Assembly: GCA_012800885.1 (NCBI GenBank)
Contig: JAAZIL010000022.1
Location: 1 to 19,218, forward strand
Reading direction: 5' to 3'
Length of the DNA: 19,218 nt
Source: Candidatus Dojkabacteria bacterium
GTDB lineage: Bacteria; Patescibacteriota; Dojkabacteria; SC72
The notes beneath the pieces were generated by a model. That model was not told where the DNA came from. It ran no database searches and saw nothing but the letters and a program-made list of their open reading frames with translations. The first letter of the stretch is position 1, and every line of letters begins with the position of its first letter. Of this stretch, positions 6,080 to 12,555 are shown piece after piece. Made by a program: the position numbers and the translations under genes.

Positions 6080-6780
6080 AAAAAAAGATTGTTTTAAAAG
6101 TAGGTGGTTCAATTCTGTATGATCATTTATTAAATCTTAATTTTGATCTTTTTAAAAGAATAAAAGATTGGTATTGGAGTGTTAAAGAACAGTATAGTCA
6201 TATTGTATTAGTTACCGGAGGAGGTCGATTATCAAGAGATATAGAAGGAAAGATTACAGAACATATTAAGGAGAGATATAGTCTGCATAAAGTAGGTATG
6301 TCAATTACACAGACTAATGCTATTATCCTGTCATCATATATTGGAGATAAAGAGATATTTGAACCTAAGACCTTAGGTGAGTCGTATGAGTTTCTTAATT
6401 CAGGAGACTCTGGGTATATGGTGTGTGGTGGATTAAAGGTTGGTTGGAGTACAGATATGGATGCAGCTGTATTTAGTGATGTATTACATACCAAGAGAGT
6501 ATACAAGATATCTAATGTAGATTTCATATATGACAAAGATCCTAAAGAATTCTTTGATGCAAGACCCATTAGAGATATGAGATGGGAGGACTATTTTAAA
6601 ATGTTCTCAGTACACCCTGATAAAGAACATATCCCAAATTCAAGTATCCCTGTTGATGCAAAATGTGCTGTGTTCTGTGAGAAGAAAGATATATCCTTTA
6701 ATGTTACAGGTGGTAAATTACTGTATGACATTGAAGACATTAAGGGAATACTTAATGAAGGAACATATATACACAATTAG
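6076..6780 (+). CDS. pyrH: Amino-acid-kinase-fold protein, probable archaeal-type UMP kinase
   Basis: UMP kinase makes UDP from UMP and ATP, feeding pyrimidine nucleotides into RNA and DNA. The 234 residues show the fold's marks: KVGGS (8-12), VTGGG (46-50), a MSITQTNAIIL segment (75-85), VCGGLKVGWSTDMDAA (116-131) and ISNVDFIYDKDP (145-156), the nucleotide-binding end. The GGG followed by SRDI and the VGxSxTQxNA arrangement resemble archaeal UMP kinases more than the usual bacterial PyrH, which starts with a KLSGE motif. Another member of the fold, such as an isopentenyl phosphate or carbamate kinase, cannot be fully excluded. The ATG lies in a 4-base overlap with the membrane-protein gene. 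The stop directly abuts the convergent greA stop. Confidence 0.75.
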   Translation: MKKKIVLKVGGSILYDHLLNLNFDLFKRIKDWYWSVKEQYSHIVLVTGGGRLSRDIEGKITEHIKERYSLHKVGMSITQTNAIILSSYIGDKEIFEPKTLGESYEFLNSGDSGYMVCGGLKVGWSTDMDAAVFSDVLHTKRVYKISNVDFIYDKDPKEFFDARPIRDMRWEDYFKMFSVHPDKEHIPNSSIPVDAKCAVFCEKKDISFNVTGGKLLYDIEDIKGILNEGTYIHN

Positions 6781-7251
6781 TTACTCTATCTTAATTATCT
6801 TACACCTATTCTCACCTGCAGGAGTTGTAATAGTAACTGTACTACCTTTCTTAGCACCGAAAAGGGAGCTTCCAATAGGGGATTTGTAAGAGATTTTTGC
6901 TTCTATTGGATTAGTTTCTTCTTCCCCTACAATATGATAAGTATTTTTAAGACCTTTTTCACACTCAATTGTAACTTTTGACCCTATATCAACAGAAGAT
7001 GTCTTAGAATTAGAAATAACCTCAGCATTCTCTAACTTCTCTTTAATCTCAAGAATTCTCTCCTCATTATTTTGAAAATCAGTTACAGCAATAGTATATC
7101 CATCATTCTCTCTCAGATCACCTTGACTCCTCATCTGATTTAAGGTGTCTTGGAGTTTAGCTCTTAATTCACCCTCCCTGTATGCAAGATCTCTCTCAAG
7201 TGTCTTAATGCCTTCCTCTGTTAGTAGTATACTACGTTTTTTTACTACCAT
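6781..7251 (-). CDS. greA: GreA, transcript cleavage/elongation factor
   Basis: GreA enters the secondary channel of RNA polymerase and stimulates cleavage of backtracked RNA. This 156-residue protein has the two usual parts: an N-terminal antiparallel coiled coil (about 10-80) with the tip GDLREN (44-49), where Asp45 and Glu48 match the catalytic acids of E. coli GreA (Asp41, Glu44), and a C-terminal FKBP-like domain with VDIGSKVTIE, YHIVGEEETNP, ISYKSPIGSSLFGAKKGSTV and a closing ITTPAGENRCKI. The ATG at 7251 gives the family's typical N-terminus. A consensus-like promoter lies about 30 bases upstream. No Shine-Dalgarno sequence is visible. A second, divergent GreA-like gene lies at 8814-9290. 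Confidence 0.93.
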   Translation of the reverse strand: MVVKKRSILLTEEGIKTLERDLAYREGELRAKLQDTLNQMRSQGDLRENDGYTIAVTDFQNNEERILEIKEKLENAEVISNSKTSSVDIGSKVTIECEKGLKNTYHIVGEEETNPIEAKISYKSPIGSSLFGAKKGSTVTITTPAGENRCKIIKIE

Positions 7252-7280
7252 TTTCGTAGTTACTTATGTTATTCCGAGAA

Positions 7281-7309
7281 ATAATATATGTATTTGGCAC
7301 TATTGTCAA
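7281..7309 (-). promoter_or_regulatory. greA promoter
   Basis: On the minus strand, a perfect -35 box TTGACA (7309-7304) and TATTAT (7286-7281) are separated by exactly 17 bases. This is the best sigma-70 match in the window. Initiation near 7275 would give a leader of about 24 bases. Confidence 0.8.
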
Positions 7310-7323
7310 CAGCAGTACTTTAC

Positions 7324-7352
7324 TTAATTAAATACCCCTTTTATGATAAAAT
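7324..7352 (+). promoter_or_regulatory. Probable tRNA-Glu promoter
   Basis: TGATAAAAT (7344-7352) is an extended -10 element, with TTAATT (7324-7329) 17 bases before the TAAAAT box. Initiation near 7359 would leave a 5' leader of only about 5 bases before the mature tRNA end at 7364. It lies back to back with the greA promoter. Confidence 0.55.
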
Positions 7353-7363
7353 GTAAACTGTAT

Positions 7364-7438
7364 GCCGCTATCGTCTAACGGTTAGGACACATGATTCTCA
7401 ATCATGCAATCGGGGTTCAATTCCCCGTAGCGGTACCA
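7364..7438 (+). tRNA. tRNA-Glu (anticodon CUC)
   Basis: A full cloverleaf can be drawn. The acceptor stem is GCCGCTA/TAGCGGT, with D-arm GTCT/GGAC, anticodon stem CATGA/TCATG with loop TTCTCAA, variable loop CAAT, and T-arm CGGGG-TTCAATT-CCCCG. The discriminator is A73 and CCA is encoded (7436-7438). The loop gives anticodon CTC, which reads GAG (Glu), and the D-arm sequence is typical of bacterial tRNA-Glu. Two odd points: the first acceptor pair is G1-U72 instead of G1-C72, and position 73 is A. No terminator follows, so it may be co-transcribed with the peptidase and trmD genes starting 22 bases later. Confidence 0.95.
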
Positions 7439-7460
7439 CACTTAGTTTGATACACTCTTT

Positions 7461-8090
7461 ATGTTATTTACTATTCACTCCCTTAAAGACAGAAAAATAG
7501 AGAAGTTCTACAACAGTGCTATTAAAGAGCTTAATAGCTTCTATAGGGTTGATTGGAATAGGAATAAACCTAAAGTTTTTCTAATATCAAGTAGAGAAGA
7601 GTTTGATAAGCTCTACGGTAGGAAAACAGAGGAGTGGGTAGTAGGCACTACACTGGGTAGCTCTCATAATATCTATCTTCTAAGTCCAGATGTCTATGAG
7701 AGTGAGAGTAATCATAAATATTCAGATGAGGAGTATGAAGCGCTATTAAAGCATGAGATAAGTCACCTCTATACAAGAACATTTTGTAAACAGTATCAAC
7801 CTCTATGGTTAATAGAAGGTATTGCAATTCTCTCTTCAGGACAATTAGAGAGGAAGCCAGCAATAAAACAGTTTGAGAATTTTTTAAAATATTTCAATGA
7901 AGGAGGTCCTGGTCTTTATGGAGAATCTGGTTATGCAGTAGAGTTACTTGATAAAGAGTTTGGTAGAGAGAAGTTATTAAAGTTTCTTAAATTGATAAAT
8001 GGAGTTACTGATGAGGATGATTTTAAGAAGCTATTTAAAAAAACATTTAAGATAGAATTAAGTTATGATTGGTTTAATAAAAATATATGA
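7461..8090 (+). CDS. Small gluzincin-type (HEXXH) metallopeptidase-like protein
   Basis: The 209 residues contain LLKHEISHLYTR, a zinc-binding HEXXH motif (His98, Glu99, His102), followed 17 residues later by WLIEGIA, whose Glu119 fits the third zinc ligand of gluzincins. This is the pattern of the peptidase MA family of short bacterial proteins. There is no signal peptide or membrane helix, so it appears cytoplasmic, which is unusual for such proteins. The substrate is unknown. The ATG at 7461 lies 22 bases after the tRNA, without a visible ribosome binding site. The stop overlaps the trmD start by 4 bases (ATGA), so the two are translationally coupled. An N-terminally truncated relative of a secreted protease is another reading. 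Confidence 0.75.
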   Translation: MLFTIHSLKDRKIEKFYNSAIKELNSFYRVDWNRNKPKVFLISSREEFDKLYGRKTEEWVVGTTLGSSHNIYLLSPDVYESESNHKYSDEEYEALLKHEISHLYTRTFCKQYQPLWLIEGIAILSSGQLERKPAIKQFENFLKYFNEGGPGLYGESGYAVELLDKEFGREKLLKFLKLINGVTDEDDFKKLFKKTFKIELSYDWFNKNI

Positions 8091-8734
8091 TAAAGTTTGA
8101 TATCGTAACAATATTCCCAGAAGTAGTATCTACATATACAGGTAGTAGTATTCTTAAAAGGGCGCAAGAGAAAGGGCTAGTTGAAATAGAGGTACACAAT
8201 TTAAGAGATTGGGCTCTGGACAAGCACAGAGTGGTAGATGATACTCCCTATGGAGGGGGTCCTGGTATGATTATTAAAGTAGAACCAGTATTCAATTGTC
8301 TAAAAGATTTGAAAAAGGATAACTCTTTAGTAATACTTACTTCTCCTAAAGGAGAGAGATTAGTACAGAGTAAATTAAAAGAGTTATCTGAGAAACAGAA
8401 TGCCCACTATATCATACTCTGTGGTCACTACGAAGGGTTTGATCAGAGGATACACGACTATTTAGTAGATTATGAATTCTCCATAGGAGATTATGTACTC
8501 TCTGGAGGTGAATTACCTGCATTAGTACTTGTAGATGGTGTAATTAGATTAATACCAGGTGTTTTAGGTAATGAGGATTCATTAATACTAGAAACATTTA
8601 CAGAAGGGGTTGTTGATTATCCTCAGTATACTAAACCTCAGCAATTTAATAATTGGAAAGTACCAGATGTACTGCTAAGTGGAGATCATCAGAAGATAGA
8701 TAAGTGGAGAGAAGAGAGGTTGTTTAAAGTATAA
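8087..8734 (+). CDS. trmD: TrmD, tRNA (guanine-37-N1)-methyltransferase
   Basis: TrmD methylates G37 next to the anticodon of tRNAs with a G36, preventing +1 frameshifts. It is a trefoil-knot (SPOUT) dimer using S-adenosylmethionine. Seen: FDIVTIFPE at the N-terminus, VVDDTPYGGGPGM (49-61), ILTSPKGE (83-90), CGHYEGFDQR (112-121), the knot IGDYVLSGGELPA (133-145), and RLIPGVLG with Arg154. The family's catalytic Asp169, in a DSF context, is replaced: here the segment is LETF and Glu occupies position 169 with no gap in the alignment. At 215 residues it is shorter than E. coli TrmD (255), missing part of the C-terminal tail. The start overlaps the peptidase gene by 4 bases. Confidence 0.95.
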   Translation: MIKFDIVTIFPEVVSTYTGSSILKRAQEKGLVEIEVHNLRDWALDKHRVVDDTPYGGGPGMIIKVEPVFNCLKDLKKDNSLVILTSPKGERLVQSKLKELSEKQNAHYIILCGHYEGFDQRIHDYLVDYEFSIGDYVLSGGELPALVLVDGVIRLIPGVLGNEDSLILETFTEGVVDYPQYTKPQQFNNWKVPDVLLSGDHQKIDKWREERLFKV

Positions 8735-8749
8735 AAATGTGTAAATAAT

Positions 8750-8779
8750 TTGACCTTGTGTGGATTGGATAAATAGAAT
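8750..8779 (+). promoter_or_regulatory. Promoter of the second GreA-like gene
   Basis: TTGACC (8750-8755) and TAGAAT (8774-8779) are separated by 18 bases. Initiation would be near 8786, upstream of the ATG at 8814 but downstream of the possible GTG start at 8760. The promoter therefore argues for the ATG start. Confidence 0.6.
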
Positions 8780-8813
8780 AAAATATATACATAAATTCAA
8801 TCTCCCTATTTTC

Positions 8814-9290
8814 ATGCTTTTTTCAAGAAAAAAATACAAGATATCAAGGGATAAAAAAGAAAAATTAATTAAAGAACTTAAAGAGTTAAGTGAGAAGAAG
8901 CTACCTGAAATACGTGATAGGATGGAAGAGTCCAGGAAAACTGATTATGATGAGGATAGTGCCATACTAAGTCAGATCTCTGCTGAGAAAGACTCCGTAG
9001 AGAAAAGAATAAATGAAATAAGTGAGATACTGGACAACTATGAAATTATCAAAGACAAAACTTACTGTGAACCAGGGAAAATAGATACTGGTTCTACTGT
9101 TAAGCTAAAGGATGGAGTGAAGATATTTGAAGTAAAGATAGTATCATCTGTTGAAGCAGATCCAACACAAAACTATATTTCAGATGACTCTCCTTTGGGT
9201 AAGAAATTACTTAGAGCTAAAGTAGGGAATACTGTTGTTGTTAAGGTTAGAGGTAACAGGAATAGGTATACAATACTAGATGTATGTTAA
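8814..9290 (+). CDS. Divergent GreA-like (Gre-family) protein
   Basis: This second Gre-type protein has 158 residues from the ATG chosen here. A GTG at 8760 would add 18 residues, but a promoter overlaps that region and the family's N-terminus fits the ATG. A coiled coil spans about 10-75. The tip reads TDYDED (43-48) in place of GDLREN, so Asp44 and Glu47 keep the spacing of the two catalytic acids while the Gly is lost. The C-terminal part has TGSTVKLKDG, the SPLGKKLLRAKVGNTVVVKV segment and a final RYTILDV, as in the FKBP-like domain, but the YxIVG and EAD parts are weaker. It may be a cleavage factor, or a competitor for the polymerase channel like the Gfh proteins of Thermus. Its stop shares a TTAA palindrome with the convergent glyS stop. 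Confidence 0.75.
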   Translation: MLFSRKKYKISRDKKEKLIKELKELSEKKLPEIRDRMEESRKTDYDEDSAILSQISAEKDSVEKRINEISEILDNYEIIKDKTYCEPGKIDTGSTVKLKDGVKIFEVKIVSSVEADPTQNYISDDSPLGKKLLRAKVGNTVVVKVRGNRNRYTILDVC

Positions 9291-10579
9291 CTAATGTATT
9301 GTTCTAATTCCTCTATTTTCACCCTCTCTTGTTTCATTGTATCTCTATCTCTCAGAGTGACTGTTCCATTCTCTAGTGATTCGTAATCAACTGTAATACA
9401 GTAAGGGGTTCCTATCTCATCTTGATACCTATATCTCTTCCCTATATTCCCTCTACTATCCCATACAACCTTCTGTTTCTCAGATAAGGTATTAAATATA
9501 TCTCGTGCTTTATCTACAATATCTTTTTTGTTACTTACTAATGGGAATATTGCAGCCCTGTATGCAGCAATCTCTCTATGAATTTTCAGTACTACCCTTG
9601 TATCACCACTCTCTAGTTTCTCTTCTTCATATCCATCTATTAGAAGATAAAGGAGTGTTCTATCTACTCCACCGGATGTTTCAACAATCCATGGAATATA
9701 TTTCTCATTAGTTATTGGATCTGTATATGAAAGATCTTTCCCTGAATATTTTCCATGTTGTACTAAATCATAATCACCTCTCCAGTGTATACCTTCATTT
9801 TCTGCCCATCCCCAAGGTGTTCTATACTGTATATCAAAAGCTTTTTTAGCATAAAAAACTAATTCTTCTTTAGGATGTTCCCAATATCTTAAATTCTCTT
9901 GTTTAGTATACAAACCTCTGTAAAAATTCATTCTCTCTTCTTTCCAGTATTCAAACCATTTCTCTATCTGATCTGGATGTACAAAGTACTGTAGATCCCA
10001 CTGTTCAAACTCTCTAGTTCGGAGAGTTAGTTTGTTAGGAGTAACTTCATTTCTAAAAGCTTTTCCTATCTGTGCTATACCAAAGGGTATCTGCATCCTG
10101 GTAGAATCAACTACATTCTTGAAGTTTAGATATATATTTTGACAAGCTTCTCCTCTTAAATATGCTGTAACCTTCTCTCCTTCAAGTACACCTACCTCTG
10201 TTTTAAACAACATATTGTACTTTCTAGCTTCTGTAAACTCTGTATTACCACAATTGGGGCACTTTTTCTCTATTTCATCTACTTTAAATCTCTGATGACA
10301 CTTCTTACACTCAACTACTTCATCAGTAAAACCTTTGACATGTCCTGATGCCTCCCATACCTTAGGGTGTGATATTATTGTTCCATCTATCCCAACCACA
10401 TTCTCTCTTCTATCTACTACATCTCTCCACCAATACCGTTTTAAATTGTTTTTCATCTCTACACCTACAGGTCCATAGTCATAGAACCCTCCGAAACCTC
10501 CATATATCTCAGAGTTAGGATATATTATTCCTCTCCTTTTAGCTAATGCTGTAATCTTCTGTAGTAAATCTTCTGCCAT
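9287..10579 (-). CDS. glyS: Glycyl-tRNA synthetase (alpha2 type)
   Basis: This class II enzyme charges tRNA-Gly with glycine. With 430 residues it is the dimeric, eukaryote/archaea-like form, not the alpha2beta2 form. Seen: RRGIIYPNSEIYGGFGGFYDYGP near the N-terminus, motif 1 around KNNLKRYWW (43-51), a zinc ribbon CKKC-(12)-CPNC (Cys91, 94, 107, 110), motif 2 with FRNEVTPNKLTLRTREFEQW (176 onward), a motif 3 segment VDRTLLYLL, and a C-terminal anticodon-binding domain with the GTPYCITVD strand. I chose the ATG at 10579; a TTG at 10594 would add five residues, but the family N-terminus does not need it. A divergent promoter region links it to lysS. Confidence 0.95.
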   Translation of the reverse strand: MAEDLLQKITALAKRRGIIYPNSEIYGGFGGFYDYGPVGVEMKNNLKRYWWRDVVDRRENVVGIDGTIISHPKVWEASGHVKGFTDEVVECKKCHQRFKVDEIEKKCPNCGNTEFTEARKYNMLFKTEVGVLEGEKVTAYLRGEACQNIYLNFKNVVDSTRMQIPFGIAQIGKAFRNEVTPNKLTLRTREFEQWDLQYFVHPDQIEKWFEYWKEERMNFYRGLYTKQENLRYWEHPKEELVFYAKKAFDIQYRTPWGWAENEGIHWRGDYDLVQHGKYSGKDLSYTDPITNEKYIPWIVETSGGVDRTLLYLLIDGYEEEKLESGDTRVVLKIHREIAAYRAAIFPLVSNKKDIVDKARDIFNTLSEKQKVVWDSRGNIGKRYRYQDEIGTPYCITVDYESLENGTVTLRDRDTMKQERVKIEELEQYIS

Positions 10580-10607
10580 TGATAAGATGTACAATATTAT
10601 TCCATCG

Positions 10608-10636
10608 ATTATACATCATATATCACAGTTATGTAA
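10608..10636 (-). promoter_or_regulatory. glyS promoter
   Basis: On the minus strand, TTACAT (10636-10631) and a perfect TATAAT (10613-10608) are 17 bases apart. Initiation would be near 10602, leaving a leader of about 23 bases before the ATG at 10579. It partly overlaps the region used by the divergent lysS promoter. Confidence 0.7.
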
Positions 10637-10645
10637 TTTGTAGTG

Positions 10646-10654
10646 TGATATAAT
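10646..10654 (+). promoter_or_regulatory. lysS extended -10 promoter
   Basis: TGATATAAT is a perfect extended -10 (TATAAT at 10649-10654). No good -35 box is seen at 17 bp. Initiation near 10661 gives a leader of about 29 bases. Any -35 contact would fall over the glyS -35 box, so the two synthetase promoters are probably not independent. Confidence 0.65.
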
Positions 10655-10689
10655 GAGCGTGTAAGGATTAAGTTGTATTTACCCTATTT

Positions 10690-12207
10690 ATGGAAGAATC
10701 TTTAAAAAGTAACCTCATAGGTCAGAGAAAGATTAGATTAGAAAAATTACAGAAGATTAAAGATCTAGGTATTAATCCGTATCCAGCTAATTCATACAGA
10801 GATATTGAGATTGGTGAAATTAGAAGAGATTTTAGTAAATACAATGGTAAGAATCATACTGTTGTAGGTAGAGTAATGGCATGGAGAACTCATGGTAAGT
10901 TAGTATTTGCAGATATTAAAGATCAAACAGGTAATATCCAAGTTATAGTTAAGAAGGAATCCTTAGATAGTAGTAAAGAACTACTTAGTTGGGAAAATTT
11001 AGAACTATTAGATTTAGCAGATTTTGTTGAAGTAAGTGGAGAGGTTAGTAAGAGTAAAACAGGAGAGATATCTATACTTGCTAAGAGTTTAAGACTTCTA
11101 TCTAAAGCTCTGAGGCCTGTACCTAGAAAGTTAGAAAACAAAGAACAGAAATTTAGAAGAAGATATCTAGATTTAGCTATTAATGAGGAGAGGGTTAAGC
11201 TTTTTGAAAGAAAAGCAAAGTTTTGGAAAATACATAGAGACTTTCTTCAAAAAGAAGGATTCCTTGAAGTAGAGGTACCCGTATTAGAGATGATAACAGG
11301 TGGAGCAGATGCTAAACCTTTTGTGACACACCATAATGCTTTAGATATGGAACTCTATTTAAGAATATCTACAGAGTTGTATCAGAAGAGATTGATAGGA
11401 GGAGGATTTGAGAAGATATATACCTTTGGACCGAATTTTAGGAATGAGGGTATGGATGATGAGCATTTACAAGAGTTCTACGATGTTGAATGGTATTGGG
11501 CTTTTGCTAATTACAGAGATAATATGAAATTAGTAAAACAGTTGTTCTTAGAGATTGCAGAGAAAATATATGGAAGAACTAAATTTACTACTAGGGGACA
11601 CACTTTTGATCTGACAGATGAATGGGAAGAGATTGATTACACTACAATTATTAAAGAGAGATTAGGTGTTGATATATTTAATGATAGTGACAAACTACTT
11701 CTAAGTACGCTTGAAAAGAGTGGTGTTCAGATTGATGATAGTATGAGTAGGGTTAGAATAGTAGATACAATGTGGAAACAGATTAGGGCTACTATCTCAG
11801 GTCCTGCTTTTTTGGTTAATCATCCGGTTTTTGTATCTCCTTTAGCTAAAGCAAAAGAGGATAATCCAGAATTAACTGAACGGTTCCAAGTAATAGTGGC
11901 GGGTACAGAACTAGGTAATGGATACTCTGAAATTAATGATCCTCAAGATCAATTAGAGAGATTCTTGGATCAACAGAGATTAAGAGAACAAGGAGATGAA
12001 GAGGCTCATATGTTGGATATAGATTTTGTTGAGATGTTAGAATACGGTATGCCTCCTGCAAGTGGATACGGTCAGAGTGAGAGAGTATTTTGGTTTTTAG
12101 AGGATGTCTCAGCTAGAGAGGGTACTTTCTTTCCACAGATGAAGCCTGAGTTAGAGAAAAGTACAAAAGAGATTTACAAGGGGATATTATTAAAAAAGAA
12201 GAAATAG
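10690..12207 (+). CDS. lysS: Lysyl-tRNA synthetase, class II
   Basis: This enzyme charges tRNA-Lys with lysine. The 505 residues show an OB-fold anticodon-binding domain (about 55-140, with the WRTHGKLVFADIKD strand) and a class II core: RRRYLDLAIN (157-165), EVPVLEMITGGADAKPF (195-211), LRISTELYQKRL, and motif 2 FRNEGMDDEHLQEF (250-263), where the usual RHNPEF is EHLQEF. GNGYSEINDPQDQ (409-421) is the lysine pocket. Motif 3, usually GLGIGIDR, reads GYGQSER (459-465): one residue shorter, with Glu for Asp but the invariant Arg kept (Arg465). The overall length is normal. The gene lies directly against the following small gene, sharing no gap. Function is confident in spite of the unusual motif 3. 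Confidence 0.94.
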   Translation: MEESLKSNLIGQRKIRLEKLQKIKDLGINPYPANSYRDIEIGEIRRDFSKYNGKNHTVVGRVMAWRTHGKLVFADIKDQTGNIQVIVKKESLDSSKELLSWENLELLDLADFVEVSGEVSKSKTGEISILAKSLRLLSKALRPVPRKLENKEQKFRRRYLDLAINEERVKLFERKAKFWKIHRDFLQKEGFLEVEVPVLEMITGGADAKPFVTHHNALDMELYLRISTELYQKRLIGGGFEKIYTFGPNFRNEGMDDEHLQEFYDVEWYWAFANYRDNMKLVKQLFLEIAEKIYGRTKFTTRGHTFDLTDEWEEIDYTTIIKERLGVDIFNDSDKLLLSTLEKSGVQIDDSMSRVRIVDTMWKQIRATISGPAFLVNHPVFVSPLAKAKEDNPELTERFQVIVAGTELGNGYSEINDPQDQLERFLDQQRLREQGDEEAHMLDIDFVEMLEYGMPPASGYGQSERVFWFLEDVSAREGTFFPQMKPELEKSTKEIYKGILLKKKK

Positions 12208-12555
12208 ATGGATTCGCTGAGAGATATTTTCTTAAAATTAAAGAAGAGTGATCCTGAGAAGAATCAGAGAGAACTATTTGATACAGAACCGTTTTCAAAA
12301 AAGAATGTAATTCTTAATGAGAAACATAAATATATTTCAAAAGAGTATCAGCACTACGGTCTAAGGTTAGCAGGGAAGTTAGGAGACTCTAAAAGAGCAA
12401 GTATGTATATTAAATGGGCTAAAGAGAAACCGAGAGTAATACTTGAGAAAGCATACAGTTTTGCAATAGATTATCCTAATGCTAAAGATAGAAGTAGAAT
12501 CTTTATGTGGAAGGTAAAAGAGTTAGAAGAAGAGATGAGTAAAGAGTCTAAGTAG
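12208..12555 (+). CDS. Small basic protein of unknown function
   Basis: I do not recognise a named family. The 115 residues are charged and soluble: an N-terminal helix (LRDIFLKLKKSDPEKNQR), a short linker, then a helical core from about 43 (YISKEYQHYGLRLAGKLGD, then ASMYIKWAKEKPRVILEKA and SFAIDYPNAKDRSRIFMWKV) and an acidic-basic tail. The PNAKDRSRIFMWK stretch looks like a conserved motif. I have the impression of similar small hypothetical proteins in other Patescibacteria, but cannot check. The ATG follows the lysS stop without a gap, so expression is tied to lysS. The last 8 bases overlap the end of the convergent DHH gene. Confidence 0.7.
   Translation: MDSLRDIFLKLKKSDPEKNQRELFDTEPFSKKNVILNEKHKYISKEYQHYGLRLAGKLGDSKRASMYIKWAKEKPRVILEKAYSFAIDYPNAKDRSRIFMWKVKELEEEMSKESK

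Noticed and set aside
10577..10594. TTG start giving glyS five extra residues
   Set aside because: The ATG at 10579 gives the normal family N-terminus.
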